Source: Ga0077527 sp964533495
GTDB taxonomy: Bacteria > Pseudomonadota > Gammaproteobacteria > Burkholderiales > SG8-41
DNA: 64,000 bases
Reading direction: 5' to 3'
NCBI GenBank assembly: GCA_964533495.1
Contig: CAZHJU010000013.1
Span: forward strand, 8,810 to 72,809
Shown here: positions 15,974 to 25,500 of the stretch, one piece after another
Layout of the letters: every line of letters starts with the position of its first letter
How positions within the stretch are numbered: position 1 is the stretch's first letter
Position numbers and translations under genes: made by a program
The notes under the pieces: model-generated
Databases searched by the model: none
What the model saw: the letters and a program-made list of their open reading frames with translations, nothing else
Told to the model about the DNA's origin: nothing

Positions 15974-18156
15974 CGGGCATCGCCGGAAGTCCGCCCCGTT
16001 CCGGCGCGGTGATGCGTTACCTGCTGCTGGCGTGCGTCGGGCTCGGCGTCGCCGCCACCTTCCTGCTGGCTTCGGTCAGTGCGAACACCGCGCTGTTCTC
16101 GACCTATTACGCGCCGTTGCTGGGCGTCAACCTGCTGATCGCGCTGCTGCTCGCCGGCATGGTGGCCTACCAACTGGTCAGCCTGCGCCGGCGGCTCAGG
16201 GCCGGCGTGTTCGGCGCCAAGCTGACATTGCGGCTGGTGATGCTGTTTGCCCTGATGGCCGTGCTGCCGGGGGCGCTGATTTACGGCGTTTCCGTGCAGT
16301 TCGTTTCACAGAGCATCGAATCCTGGTTTGAAGTCCGCCTGGACAGCGCCCTCGAAAGCGGCCTCAACCTCGGCCGCGGCACGCTCGAGGGACGGCTCAA
16401 GGAACTGACCGTCAAGGCGGATGCCATGGCGCTCGCGCTGTCGACCCGGCCCGAAGCGGAACACCTGACCGCGCTGAACACCCTGCGCGAGCAGGCCGCG
16501 GTTGAGGAAGCGACGCTGTACACCACGCGCGGGAAGGTCATCGGGTTTTCCGGCAACGAGCGCAGCGGCCTCGTGCCCGAACTGCCGGGGCCGGCGGCGA
16601 TGCGCCAGCTCCGCCTGCAGCAACCCTACAGCGTGATCGAGGCCATCCCGGAACGCGGGCTCTACCTTCGCGCGCTGGTGCCGGTCAATCCGATGTCGGT
16701 CACGGAGGAAAGCCGCGTGCTGCAACTGCTGCAGCAGGTTCCGGCGCACCTCGCGCGCGATGCGGAAGTGGTGCAGACCGGTTACCGGGAATACCAGGAA
16801 CTCCAGCTGGCGCGCCGCGGATTGAAGCGGCTGTACGCGATCACCCTGACATTGACGCTGCTGCTCGCCCTGCTGTCCTCCCTCGGCCTCGCCTTCCTGC
16901 TGTCGAGCCGGCTGTCGGCGCCGCTGTCCGCGCTGGTCGAGGGCACGCGCGCGGTCGCGCAGGGCGATTTCAGCCGGCGCGCGGCCGTTGCGAGCCGCGA
17001 CGAACTGGGACAACTGACGCAGTCGTTCAACAGTATGACCCTGCAGCTGGCGGAAGCGCAGGCGCGGGTGGAGCGCAACCAGGCCCAGGTCGCCCACGCC
17101 AAGGCCTATCTCGAAAGCGTGCTCGCCCACCTCTCCGCGGGCGTGCTGACCTTCGACGGCGCGTTGCGCCTGCGTTCGGCGAACCCCAGCGCGGAACAGA
17201 TACTCAATGCCGACTGCGCGTCGCTGCACGGCGCCGGCATCGGCGACTGGGGCGCGCTCGACGCGACGCTGGCGACGCTGGCGCAGGTGATTGCCGGGGC
17301 CTTCGAATCCGGCGATTCGACGGAATGGCAGCGCCAGGTCGAGCGCGAACTGAAGGACGGCACCCAGGTGCTGCTGCTGCGCGGCACGCGTTTCGGCGAA
17401 GGCGCCGATGCCGGGCTGATCGTGGTGTTCGACGATGTCACTCACCTGCTGCAGGCGCAGCGCGACGCGGCCTGGGCCGAAGTGGCGCGCCGCCTCGCGC
17501 ATGAAATCAAGAATCCGCTGACGCCGATCCAGCTGTCGGCCGAGCGCATCCAGTTCAAGCTCGCGCCCAAGCTGGGCGCGGCCGATGCCGAAATCCTCGC
17601 GCGCTCGACGCAGACCATCGTCAGCCAGGTGGCCGCCCTCAAGCGCATGGTCGATGCGTTCGGCCAGTATGCGCGCACCCCGGAACCCGCGCTGCGGCCG
17701 CTGGATCTCAACGGCCTGGTGCGCGAAGTGCTGACCCTCTACGAATCGCTGGGCTCCAGCATGCGGCTCAACCTCGCGCCGGAACTGCCGCTGGTGCAAG
17801 GCGATGCCACCCAGATCCGCCAAGTCATCCACAACCTGCTGCAGAACGCGCAGGACGCGCTGGCCGGCACGGACGCGCCGTTCATCGAGATCGCCACGAC
17901 GCTGCGCAACGGCGGCGCCGAGCTGTCGGTGACCGACAACGGCAGCGGCTTTCCGGAGCACCTGATGAAACGGGCATTCGAACCCTACGTGACCACAAAA
18001 CCTCGCGGCACCGGGCTCGGCCTGTCGATCGTGCGCAAAATCGTCGACGAGCACCGGGGCGAAGTCACCATCACCAATGTAGCGCCGCGCGGCGCCCGCG
18101 TGGCGATCCAGCTGCCGGCGGCCGCGGATGGCAGCGGCGAGCGTTCCGCGGCGTGA
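15970..18156 (+). CDS. ntrY: Sensor histidine kinase NtrY
   Basis: About 728-residue membrane kinase pairing with NtrX in nitrogen or redox-related signalling. Hydrophobic segments near the N-terminus (YLLLACVGLGVAATFLLA; LLGVNLLIALLLAGMVAY; LVMLFALMAVLPGALIYG) and a later one (LTLTLLLALLSSLGLAFLL) bracket a periplasmic region. A HAMP domain (about 295-350), a PAS-like region, the H-box RRLAHEIKNPLTPIQLSAER, and the N and G boxes (NLLQNAQDA; GTGLGLSIVRKIVDEH) follow. The GTG at 15970, overlapping the previous stop (GTGA), is the likely start; ATG 16012 is an alternative. ntrX follows 18 bases later. Confidence 0.93.
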   Translation: MTGIAGSPPRSGAVMRYLLLACVGLGVAATFLLASVSANTALFSTYYAPLLGVNLLIALLLAGMVAYQLVSLRRRLRAGVFGAKLTLRLVMLFALMAVLPGALIYGVSVQFVSQSIESWFEVRLDSALESGLNLGRGTLEGRLKELTVKADAMALALSTRPEAEHLTALNTLREQAAVEEATLYTTRGKVIGFSGNERSGLVPELPGPAAMRQLRLQQPYSVIEAIPERGLYLRALVPVNPMSVTEESRVLQLLQQVPAHLARDAEVVQTGYREYQELQLARRGLKRLYAITLTLTLLLALLSSLGLAFLLSSRLSAPLSALVEGTRAVAQGDFSRRAAVASRDELGQLTQSFNSMTLQLAEAQARVERNQAQVAHAKAYLESVLAHLSAGVLTFDGALRLRSANPSAEQILNADCASLHGAGIGDWGALDATLATLAQVIAGAFESGDSTEWQRQVERELKDGTQVLLLRGTRFGEGADAGLIVVFDDVTHLLQAQRDAAWAEVARRLAHEIKNPLTPIQLSAERIQFKLAPKLGAADAEILARSTQTIVSQVAALKRMVDAFGQYARTPEPALRPLDLNGLVREVLTLYESLGSSMRLNLAPELPLVQGDATQIRQVIHNLLQNAQDALAGTDAPFIEIATTLRNGGAELSVTDNGSGFPEHLMKRAFEPYVTTKPRGTGLGLSIVRKIVDEHRGEVTITNVAPRGARVAIQLPAAADGSGERSAA

Positions 18157-18174
18157 AATCAGACTGACAGGACC

Positions 18175-19428
18175 ATGCGACAGATACTGGTAGTAGACGA
18201 CGAAATCGGCATCCGCGAACTGCTTTCGGAGATTCTTTCCGACGAGGGTTACGATGTCCGGCTCGCCGAAAATGCCGGCGCCGCCCGCGCCTTCCGCAAC
18301 CAGACGCGGCCGGACCTGGTCCTGCTCGACATCTGGATGCCGGATACCGACGGCATCACGCTGCTCAAGGAATGGGCGGGCACCGGGCAGTTGACGATGC
18401 CGGTGGTGATGATGTCCGGGCATGGCACCATCGACACGGCGGTCGAGGCCACCCGCATCGGCGCCTCCGATTTCCTGGAAAAACCGATCGCGCTGCAGAA
18501 ACTGCTGGCGACCGTCAGCCGCGCGATTGCCCGCGGCGAGCGCCAGATCCCGTCGGCAGCCGGGCTCGCGGTGCTTGGCCGCACTCCGATCGTGCAGGAA
18601 CTCAAACAGCGGCTGGAGCGCATCGCCGGCAGCCGCGGGCCGGTGCTGCTGCAGGGCGCGCCGGGCTGCGCTTTCGAGGCCTGCGCCCGTGTGCTGCATG
18701 TGCCCAACATGCCCTGGCAGGCCGTCGATCACGGCGCGCAGACCGTGGAAACGCCGCTGGATCTGCTGCAGGCCGCGCGCGGCGGCACGCTGTTCGTGCG
18801 CGACGTCGCCGAGTTCAGCAGGCTCGAGCAGCGCGGCCTGCTGGTGCTGCTGTCGCAGGCCGAGCGTTACAACGCCCGCGTGGTGTGCGCGTCGAGCCGT
18901 GCCTTGTCCGAACAGGTGGCCGCGGGCCAGTTCGACGACCGCGTGTTCCAGCTGCTGGGCGCGACCATGATCCGCCTGCCGCAGCTGCGCGAGCAGCGCG
19001 ACGACATTCCGGAGCTGGCCGGCGTAATGCTCAAGGATTTCGTCGAACAGAAGCTGGTGCCGTCCCGCCATTTCAGCATCGCCGCGCTCAATGCACTGCG
19101 CATCCATGACTGGCCGGGGAATTTTTCCGAACTGCGCAGCGTGGTGCAGACCCTGGCCAACACGGCCGCCGGCGAGCAGATCACGCTCGAGGAAACGCAG
19201 CGCGTATTGCCGCAGGCGGCGGCGTCCAATGCCTCGGCATCGCTGCAGCTCGACGTCCCCCTGCGCGATGCCCGCGACGCCTTCGAGCGTCTCTATTTCG
19301 AGTACCACCTGGCCCGGGAAGGCGGCAACATCAGCCGCGTCGCGGATGTCGTCGGCCTCGAGCGCACGCATCTCTACCGCAAACTCAAGCATCTCGGCGT
19401 CAAGACCTCGCGCAGGAACGACGAGTAG
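18175..19428 (+). CDS. ntrX: Response regulator NtrX with degenerate AAA+ domain
   Basis: 417 residues. The receiver domain is intact, with phospho-acceptor D52 (LVLLDIWMPD) and K103. In the sigma-54-type AAA+ domain the Walker A position reads GAPGCAFEA (about 161-169) instead of GxxGxGKE, lacking the essential lysine. The GAFTGA loop is missing, and Walker B is GGTLFVRDVAE rather than GGTLFLDE. A Fis-type helix-turn-helix closes the protein (ISRVADVVGLERTHLYRKL). It probably binds DNA and responds to NtrY but cannot hydrolyse ATP or remodel sigma-54 polymerase. This is inferred from the missing residues. Confidence 0.93.
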   Translation: MRQILVVDDEIGIRELLSEILSDEGYDVRLAENAGAARAFRNQTRPDLVLLDIWMPDTDGITLLKEWAGTGQLTMPVVMMSGHGTIDTAVEATRIGASDFLEKPIALQKLLATVSRAIARGERQIPSAAGLAVLGRTPIVQELKQRLERIAGSRGPVLLQGAPGCAFEACARVLHVPNMPWQAVDHGAQTVETPLDLLQAARGGTLFVRDVAEFSRLEQRGLLVLLSQAERYNARVVCASSRALSEQVAAGQFDDRVFQLLGATMIRLPQLREQRDDIPELAGVMLKDFVEQKLVPSRHFSIAALNALRIHDWPGNFSELRSVVQTLANTAAGEQITLEETQRVLPQAAASNASASLQLDVPLRDARDAFERLYFEYHLAREGGNISRVADVVGLERTHLYRKLKHLGVKTSRRNDE

Positions 19429-19430
19429 CG

Positions 19431-19482
19431 GCGGCCGGGCCCTCGCCCCGGCCGCGGTGCAGCCGCTATAATTGCGGCTTTT
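19431..19482 (+). terminator. Tandem hairpins after ntrX; second is terminator-like or a -10 element
   Basis: GCGGCCGGG (19431-19439) pairs with CCCGGCCGC (19447-19455). A second stem, AGCCGC (19461-19466) with GCGGCT (19474-19479), is followed by TTTT. The second loop contains TATAAT (19467-19472), so this stretch may instead be the -10 box of the tkt promoter. The two readings cannot be separated by eye. Confidence 0.5.
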
Positions 19483-19518
19483 CCGCACCGCCATTCTCCC
19501 ACTCCAGGATTGCAAGCC

Positions 19519-21516
19519 ATGAGTTCCCGACCCGAGCTGGCGAATGCGCTGCGCGCGCTGGCCATGGACGCCGTGCAGCAGGCCAACTCCGGCCACCCCG
19601 GCATGCCGATGGGTATGGCCGAGATCGCCGAGGCGCTGTGGCGCCGCAATCTCCGCCACAATCCGGCCAATCCGCAGTGGGCCGACCGCGACCGTTTCGT
19701 GCTGTCGAACGGCCACGGCTCGATGCTGCTTTATGCGCTGCTGCACCTGACCGGCTACGATCTGCCGGTCGAGGAACTGAAGCGTTTCCGCCAGCTGCAT
19801 TCGAAAACGGCGGGCCATCCCGAACACGGCATCACCCCCGGCGTCGAAACCACCACCGGTCCGCTGGGCCAGGGTATCGCCAACGCGGTGGGCATGGCCA
19901 TCGCCGAGCGCGTGCTGGCCGACAGCTTCAACCGCGACGGTCACACCGTCGTCGACCATCGCACCTATGTCTTCCTCGGCGACGGCTGCCTGATGGAAGG
20001 CATCTCGCACGAAGCCTGCGCGCTGGCCGGCACGCTGAAGCTGCACAAGCTGGTCGCGCTGTACGACGACAACGGGATCTCCATCGATTCCGAAAAAGGC
20101 AACATAAAACAATGGTTTACGGATAACGTTCCGCAGCGCTTCGCGGCCTATGGCTGGAACGTGATCTACGGTGTCGACGGCCATGATGCCGACGCCGTCG
20201 ATGCCGCGATCCGCCAGGCGCAGCAGGAAAACGCGCGCCCGACGCTGATCTGCTGCAAGACCGTCATCGGCAAGGGCGCGCCGAAAAAGCAGAACACCGG
20301 CGGCGCGCATGGCGCGCCGCTGGGTGCCGAGGAAATCGCCGCCACCCGCGAAGCCATCGGCTGGCCGCATTCGCCCTTCGAGATTCCGGAATCCGTGCGC
20401 GCCGAATGGAATGCGCGCGACAGGGGCGCCGCGCTGGAAGCGGAATGGAACCGGCGTTTCGCCGACTATGCCGCCGCGCACCCGGAACTCGCTGCGGAAT
20501 TCAGGCGCCGCATGGCCGGCGAGCTGCCCGCGGAATGGGCGGGCAAACGCGACGCTTTCATTGCGCAGACCGTGCAGAAGGCCGAGACCATCGCCACCCG
20601 CAAGGCTTCCCAGAATGCGATCGAGGGCTATGCGCCCGCGCTGCCGGAACTGATCGGCGGCTCGGCCGACCTTGCCGGCTCCAACCTGACGCTGTGGTCG
20701 GGCTCGAAGGGTGTCGGCGCGACCGGCGGCGGCAATTACCTTTATTTCGGCGTGCGCGAATTCGGCATGGCCGCGATCTGCAACGGCATCGCGCTGCACG
20801 GCGGCCTGCTGCCCTATCACGCGACCTTCCTCGTGTTCTCGGACTACGCGCGCAACGCGCTGCGCATGGCGGCGCTGATGAAGCAGCGCGTGATCTGCGT
20901 GTTCACCCACGACTCGATCGGCCTCGGCGAAGACGGTCCGACCCACCAGCCGGTGGAACATGCGGCGACGCTGCGCCTGCTGCCCAACATGGACGTGTGG
21001 CGACCCTGCGATTCCGTTGAAACGGCGGTGGCCTGGTCCGCGGCGATCGAGCGCCGCGACGGGCCGACCAGCCTGCTGCTGTCGCGGCAGAACCTCGATT
21101 TCCAGAACCGCGGCGCGGAACAGCTTGCCGCCGTCCCGCGCGGCGGCTATGTGCTGGCGGAAGCCGGCGGCGCACCGCGCGCGGTGATCATCGCCACCGG
21201 CTCCGAAGTCGCGCTGGCGCTGGCGGCGCAGCAGGCACTGGCGGTGGATGGCATCGCCGTGCGCGTGGTATCGATGCCCTGCACCCAGGCCTTCGACCGC
21301 CAGGATGCGGCATACCGCGAATCGGTGCTGCCGCGCGGGATTCCGCGCGTCGCCGTCGAAGCCGGCGTCACCGATTACTGGCGCAAGTACGTCGGGCTCG
21401 AAGGCAAGGTCATCGGCATCGACCGCTACGGCGAATCGGCGCCGGCGGGCGAGCTGTTCAGGTTTTTCGGCATCACGGGCGACGCCGTCGCCGCGGCGGT
21501 GCGCAGCGTGCTGTAA
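19519..21516 (+). CDS. tkt: Transketolase
   Basis: 665-residue thiamine-diphosphate enzyme of the pentose-phosphate (and, if present, Calvin) pathway. It transfers C2 units between ketose and aldose phosphates. The ThDP-binding motif is GDGCLMEGISHEACALAG. The pyrimidine-domain Glu lies in GVREFGMAAICNGIALHGG, and DSIGLGEDGPTHQPVEH is conserved. The ATG at 19519 is chosen over TTG 19510 because of AGGA spacing and the family N-terminus. It heads the tkt-gap-pgk-pyk-fba run. Confidence 0.98.
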   Translation: MSSRPELANALRALAMDAVQQANSGHPGMPMGMAEIAEALWRRNLRHNPANPQWADRDRFVLSNGHGSMLLYALLHLTGYDLPVEELKRFRQLHSKTAGHPEHGITPGVETTTGPLGQGIANAVGMAIAERVLADSFNRDGHTVVDHRTYVFLGDGCLMEGISHEACALAGTLKLHKLVALYDDNGISIDSEKGNIKQWFTDNVPQRFAAYGWNVIYGVDGHDADAVDAAIRQAQQENARPTLICCKTVIGKGAPKKQNTGGAHGAPLGAEEIAATREAIGWPHSPFEIPESVRAEWNARDRGAALEAEWNRRFADYAAAHPELAAEFRRRMAGELPAEWAGKRDAFIAQTVQKAETIATRKASQNAIEGYAPALPELIGGSADLAGSNLTLWSGSKGVGATGGGNYLYFGVREFGMAAICNGIALHGGLLPYHATFLVFSDYARNALRMAALMKQRVICVFTHDSIGLGEDGPTHQPVEHAATLRLLPNMDVWRPCDSVETAVAWSAAIERRDGPTSLLLSRQNLDFQNRGAEQLAAVPRGGYVLAEAGGAPRAVIIATGSEVALALAAQQALAVDGIAVRVVSMPCTQAFDRQDAAYRESVLPRGIPRVAVEAGVTDYWRKYVGLEGKVIGIDRYGESAPAGELFRFFGITGDAVAAAVRSVL

Positions 21517-21549
21517 CTCAATCCATCAACGGACATCTGTGGGGGCATC

Positions 21550-22551
21550 ATGACAATCAAGGTAGGCATCAACGGTTTCGGTCGCATCGGTCGCATGGTG
21601 TTCCGCGCGGCGGTGCAGGATTTTCCCGACATCGAAGTGGTCGGCATCAACGACCTGTTGGAGCCCGATTACCTCGCCTACATGCTGCGCTACGACTCGG
21701 TGCACGGCAAATTCAAGGGCGACATCTCGGTGTCCGGCAACACGCTGGTGGTCAACGGCAAAAAAATCCGCCTGACCGCGGTGAAGGATCCCGCGGAACT
21801 GAAGTGGAACGAAGTCGGCGCCGAGGTCGTCATCGAATCCACCGGCCTGTTCCTCGACAAAACGACGGCCAGCAAGCACCTCGCCGCCGGCGCGAAAAAA
21901 GTCATCATGTCGGCGCCGTCCAAGGACGACACGCCGATGTTCGTCTACGGCGTCAACGACGGGACCTACGCCGGCCAGGACATCATTTCCAACGCGTCCT
22001 GCACCACCAACTGCCTGGCGCCGGTGGCGAAGGTGCTGAACGACAAATGGGGCATCAAGCGCGGCCTGATGACCACGGTGCATGCCGTCACGGCGACGCA
22101 GAAAACCGTCGACAGTCCGTCGAGCAGGGACTGGCGCGGCGGCCGCGGCATTCTCGAGAACATCATTCCCTCGTCCACCGGCGCCGCCAAGGCCGTCGGC
22201 GTGGTGATCCCGGAGCTCAACAAGAAGCTCACCGGCATGTCCTTCCGCGTGCCGACTTCCGACGTGTCGGTGGTCGATCTGACAGTGGAGCTGAACAAGC
22301 CCGCGACCTACCAGGAAATCTGCGCCGAAATGAAGGCGCAGTCGACCGGCGCGCTGAAAGGCGTGCTCGGCTACACTGAAGACAAGGTGGTGTCGACCGA
22401 TTTCCGCGACGAGACCTGCACCTCGGTGTTCGATGCCGAGGCCGGCATCGCGCTGGATCCGACCTTCATCAAGGTGGTGTCCTGGTACGACAACGAATGG
22501 GGCTATTCCAGCAAGGTGCTGGAGATGGTCCGCGTCGTCGTGAAGAAATAA
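21550..22551 (+). CDS. gap: Glyceraldehyde-3-phosphate dehydrogenase, type I
   Basis: 333-residue NAD(P)-dependent enzyme converting glyceraldehyde 3-phosphate to 1,3-bisphosphoglycerate. The Rossmann start is VGINGFGRIGRMVFRAA. The active-site cysteine sits in SNASCTTNCLAPVAK, and the catalytic His in TTVHAVTATQ. WYDNEWGYSSKVLEM near the end is canonical. It lies 33 bases after tkt and upstream of pgk. Confidence 0.98.
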   Translation: MTIKVGINGFGRIGRMVFRAAVQDFPDIEVVGINDLLEPDYLAYMLRYDSVHGKFKGDISVSGNTLVVNGKKIRLTAVKDPAELKWNEVGAEVVIESTGLFLDKTTASKHLAAGAKKVIMSAPSKDDTPMFVYGVNDGTYAGQDIISNASCTTNCLAPVAKVLNDKWGIKRGLMTTVHAVTATQKTVDSPSSRDWRGGRGILENIIPSSTGAAKAVGVVIPELNKKLTGMSFRVPTSDVSVVDLTVELNKPATYQEICAEMKAQSTGALKGVLGYTEDKVVSTDFRDETCTSVFDAEAGIALDPTFIKVVSWYDNEWGYSSKVLEMVRVVVKK

Positions 22552-22563
22552 CAGCTTGAAAGC

Positions 22564-22657
22564 TTAGCCACAGAGGACACAGAGTTCACAGAGAAGACCA
22601 TCGGCCCTTCGCGTTTTCTTTGTTGTTCTCTGTGTCCTCTGTGAACTCTGTGGCTAA
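22564..22657. repeat. Dispersed palindromic repeat (CACAGAG type) between gap and pgk
   Basis: The left arm (22564-22594, starting TTAGCCACAGAGGACACAGA) and right arm (22627-22657, ending ACTCTGTGGCTAA) are imperfect inverted copies around a 32-base spacer. This CACAGAGGACACAGAG-type sequence is a familiar dispersed element in proteobacterial intergenic regions. Its right end runs directly into the pgk ribosome-binding site (AAAAGGG). Confidence 0.75.
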
Positions 22658-22669
22658 AAGGGTTTGATC

Positions 22670-23851
22670 TTGAAGTTTCTACGTCTCACCGACCTCCCTC
22701 TTGCCGGCAAGCGCGTGTTCATCCGCGCAGACCTCAACGTACCGCAGGACGACGCCGGCAACATCACCGAGGACACGCGCATCCGTGCGACGATTCCCGG
22801 CATCAAACATGCCGTCGCCGCCGGCGCCGCGGTGATGGTGACTTCCCACCTCGGCCGCCCGACCGAGGGCTCGCTGCAGTCCGGCGACACGCTGGCGCCG
22901 ATCGCGCGGCGCCTGTCGGAAATGCTCGGCCAGCCGGTGCGCCTGCTGCAGGACTGGGTCGACGGCGGTTTCGAGGTCAGGCCCGGCGAGGTCGTGCTGC
23001 TGGAGAACTGCCGGGTCAACAAGGGCGAAAAAAAGAACGACGAGGCGCTGGCGAAGAAAATGGCCGCGCTGTGCGACGTCTATGTCAACGACGCTTTCGG
23101 CACCGCGCACCGCGCCGAGGCGACCACCCACGGGATCGCGAAGTTCGCGCCGGTGGCCTGCGCCGGTCCGCTGATGGCGGCCGAGCTCGACGCACTGGGC
23201 AAGGCGCTGGAGAAGCCGGCGCGGCCGCTGCTGGCCATCGTCGCCGGCTCCAAGGTTTCGACCAAGCTGACCATCCTGAAGGCGCTGGCCTCGAAGGTCG
23301 ACCAGCTGATCGTCGGCGGCGGCATCGCCAACACTTTCATGCTCGCTTCCGGCATGCGCATCGGCAAGTCGCTGGCCGAGCCCGACCTCGTCGGCGAGGC
23401 GCAGGCCATCATCGACATCATGAAGTCGCGCGGCGCCCAGGTGCCGCTGCCGGTCGACGTGGTGGTGGCCGACGAACTGTCGGCGCTGGCGCGCGCCAAT
23501 CCGATCGACGCCGCGGCGGTGCAGCCCGACGACCTGATCCTCGACGTCGGCGCGAAAACCGCGAAGGTTTTCGCCGACCTGATCGCGAAGGCCGGCACCA
23601 TCGTCTGGAACGGCCCGGTCGGGGTGTTCGAATACGACCAGTTTGCCGGCGGCACGAAGGCCATCGCGCAGGCCATTGCCGCCTCGAAGGCGTTTTCGAT
23701 CGCCGGCGGTGGCGACACTCTGGCTGCCGTGGCGAAGTACGAGATAGCCGACAAAGTGTCCTATATTTCCACCGGCGGCGGTGCGTTCCTCGAATTTCTC
23801 GAGGGCAGGAAACTGCCGGCGGTCGAGGTTCTCGAGCAGCGCGCGGCATGA
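22670..23851 (+). CDS. pgk: Phosphoglycerate kinase
   Basis: 393-residue enzyme catalysing ATP formation from 1,3-bisphosphoglycerate, or the reverse. It shows KRVFIRADLNVPQDD at the N-terminus, SHLGRPTEG, and the nucleotide-binding region GPVGVFEYDQFAGGT and GGGDTLAAV. There is no ATG near the conserved start. TTG 22670 gives MKFLRLTDL and lies 7 bases after AAGGG, so it is preferred over TTG 22664, which is too close to that site. Confidence 0.96.
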   Translation: MKFLRLTDLPLAGKRVFIRADLNVPQDDAGNITEDTRIRATIPGIKHAVAAGAAVMVTSHLGRPTEGSLQSGDTLAPIARRLSEMLGQPVRLLQDWVDGGFEVRPGEVVLLENCRVNKGEKKNDEALAKKMAALCDVYVNDAFGTAHRAEATTHGIAKFAPVACAGPLMAAELDALGKALEKPARPLLAIVAGSKVSTKLTILKALASKVDQLIVGGGIANTFMLASGMRIGKSLAEPDLVGEAQAIIDIMKSRGAQVPLPVDVVVADELSALARANPIDAAAVQPDDLILDVGAKTAKVFADLIAKAGTIVWNGPVGVFEYDQFAGGTKAIAQAIAASKAFSIAGGGDTLAAVAKYEIADKVSYISTGGGAFLEFLEGRKLPAVEVLEQRAA

Positions 23852-23889
23852 CCGGAGCGCGCGGCCATGCCTCGATACGGTTTCTCTGT

Positions 23890-23944
23890 AAATGATCGAA
23901 GATCATTTCAGCAGATGTCTCCCCTCTCCCTGGAGGGAGAGGGG
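23890..23944. repeat. Two adjacent palindromes between pgk and pyk
   Basis: AAATGATC (23890-23897) pairs with GATCATTT (23901-23908) around GAA, a possible weak terminator for pgk. Directly after, CCCCTCTCCCT (23921-23931) pairs with AGGGAGAGGGG (23934-23944) around GG, then GTCGGGGGTGAGGGTGA. The second palindrome resembles a dispersed CCCTCTCCC-type repeat common in proteobacterial genomes. Confidence 0.65.
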
Positions 23945-24010
23945 TCGGGGGTGAGGGTGAGCGATGCCAGTTGACGCGCAAAAAACCTCTTCGAACCAAA
24001 GGGGGCACGC

Positions 24011-25438
24011 ATGATCCGCAGAACCAAGGTTGTCGCGACACTGGGCCCCGCATCCAGCGATGCCAAAACGCTGGCCCGCATGATCGACGCCGGGCTCGAT
24101 GTGGTCCGCATCAATTTTTCACACGGCACGCCGGATGAGCATCGCGCGCGGGTCAATCTGGTGCGCCAGCTGGCGCGCAAATGCGGCCGCGCCGTGGGCG
24201 TGCTGGTTGACCTGCAGGGTCCCAAGATCCGCATCGGCAGGTTCAAGGACGGCAAAATCCATCTCGAACCGGGCGCGAAGTTCGTGCTGGACGCCGACTG
24301 CAGGCTCGGCGACCAGTACACTGTCGGCCTCGACTACAAGAACCTGCCGAATGACGTGCGCCCCGGCGACACGCTGCTGCTCGACGACGGCCGCATCGTG
24401 CTTGGCGTCGCCAACGTGCGGGGCCCCAGAATCACCACCGTCGTGGAACAGGGCGGTCCACTGTCGAACAACAAGGGCATCAACCGCAAGGGCGGTGGCC
24501 TGACCGCCCCGGCGTTGACCGAGAAGGACAAGCAGGACATCAAACTCGCCGCCGAGCTGAAGGCCGATTTCCTCGCCGTTTCCTTCCCGCGTTCCGGCGA
24601 AGACGTGCGCTGGGCGCGCGACCTGTTCGTCAAGGCCGGCGGCCACGGCCTGATCGTGTCCAAAATCGAGCGTGCCGAGGCCATTCCGGCGCTGGAGGAA
24701 ATCCTCGATGCTTCTGACGCGATCATGGTCGCTCGCGGCGACCTTGGGGTCGAGGTCGGTGATGCACCGATACCGGCGCTGCAGAAGCGCATGATCCGCA
24801 TGGCGCGCGACAAGCAGAAACTGACGATCACCGCGACGCAGATGATGGAGTCCATGATCTCGAGCCCGATCCCGACGCGCGCCGAAGTCTCCGACGTCGC
24901 GAACGCCGTGCTTGACGGCACCGATGCCGTGATGACTTCCGCGGAAACCGCGGCCGGCAAATATCCGGCCGAGACCATCGCCGCGATGGTGCGGGTCTGC
25001 GTCGAAGTGGAGAAGGAAGACCTGCCGCAGCAGGAACGCCGCGGGAATCCGGGACAGGCCGACGTGGAAAACGCGATCGCCAGGGCCACGGCCTTCACCA
25101 CGGCCGGTCTGCCGATCAAGGCGGTGGCGGCGCTGACGCAGAGCGGGCGCACCGCGCTGCTGATGTCGCGGATGGCGGTGTCCGTCCCGATCTACGCCAT
25201 GAGCGCCGTGATCGAGACCCGCCGCCGCGTCACGCTGTTCCGCGGCGTGTATCCCGTGCGCTTCAAGGGCGCGCGCAACCCGGAAAAGGCGCTGCACATG
25301 GCGGAAGACGAGCTGATCAAGCGCGGCGTGGTGCAGAACGGCGACCTGATCGTGCTGACCATCGGCGAGCCTTTCGGCCGCGCGGGTGGCACCAACACCA
25401 TGAAAATCGTCAAGGTCGGCGAGCACCGGAACACCTGA
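24011..25438 (+). CDS. pyk: Pyruvate kinase
   Basis: 475-residue glycolytic enzyme converting phosphoenolpyruvate and ADP to pyruvate and ATP. It starts MIRRTKVVATLGPASSD. It has VRINFSHGTPDEH and VDLQGPKIRIG, the active-site region SKIERAEAIPALEEI with the catalytic Lys, MVARGDLGVEVG, and TATQMMESMI. Length is normal. It lies 159 bases after pgk, past two palindromes, so it may have its own promoter. Confidence 0.97.
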   Translation: MIRRTKVVATLGPASSDAKTLARMIDAGLDVVRINFSHGTPDEHRARVNLVRQLARKCGRAVGVLVDLQGPKIRIGRFKDGKIHLEPGAKFVLDADCRLGDQYTVGLDYKNLPNDVRPGDTLLLDDGRIVLGVANVRGPRITTVVEQGGPLSNNKGINRKGGGLTAPALTEKDKQDIKLAAELKADFLAVSFPRSGEDVRWARDLFVKAGGHGLIVSKIERAEAIPALEEILDASDAIMVARGDLGVEVGDAPIPALQKRMIRMARDKQKLTITATQMMESMISSPIPTRAEVSDVANAVLDGTDAVMTSAETAAGKYPAETIAAMVRVCVEVEKEDLPQQERRGNPGQADVENAIARATAFTTAGLPIKAVAALTQSGRTALLMSRMAVSVPIYAMSAVIETRRRVTLFRGVYPVRFKGARNPEKALHMAEDELIKRGVVQNGDLIVLTIGEPFGRAGGTNTMKIVKVGEHRNT

Positions 25439-25500
25439 CTGCCGCGTGTAAAATACCGCCCGATTCATTTCAGCAACCCCAGGAACGCAGGAGCCGTCAC

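Noticed and set aside
16306..20961. A 1551-codon open frame on the minus strand
   Set aside because: It is antisense to ntrY, ntrX and tkt, which are well supported, and encodes low-complexity sequence with no recognisable motif.
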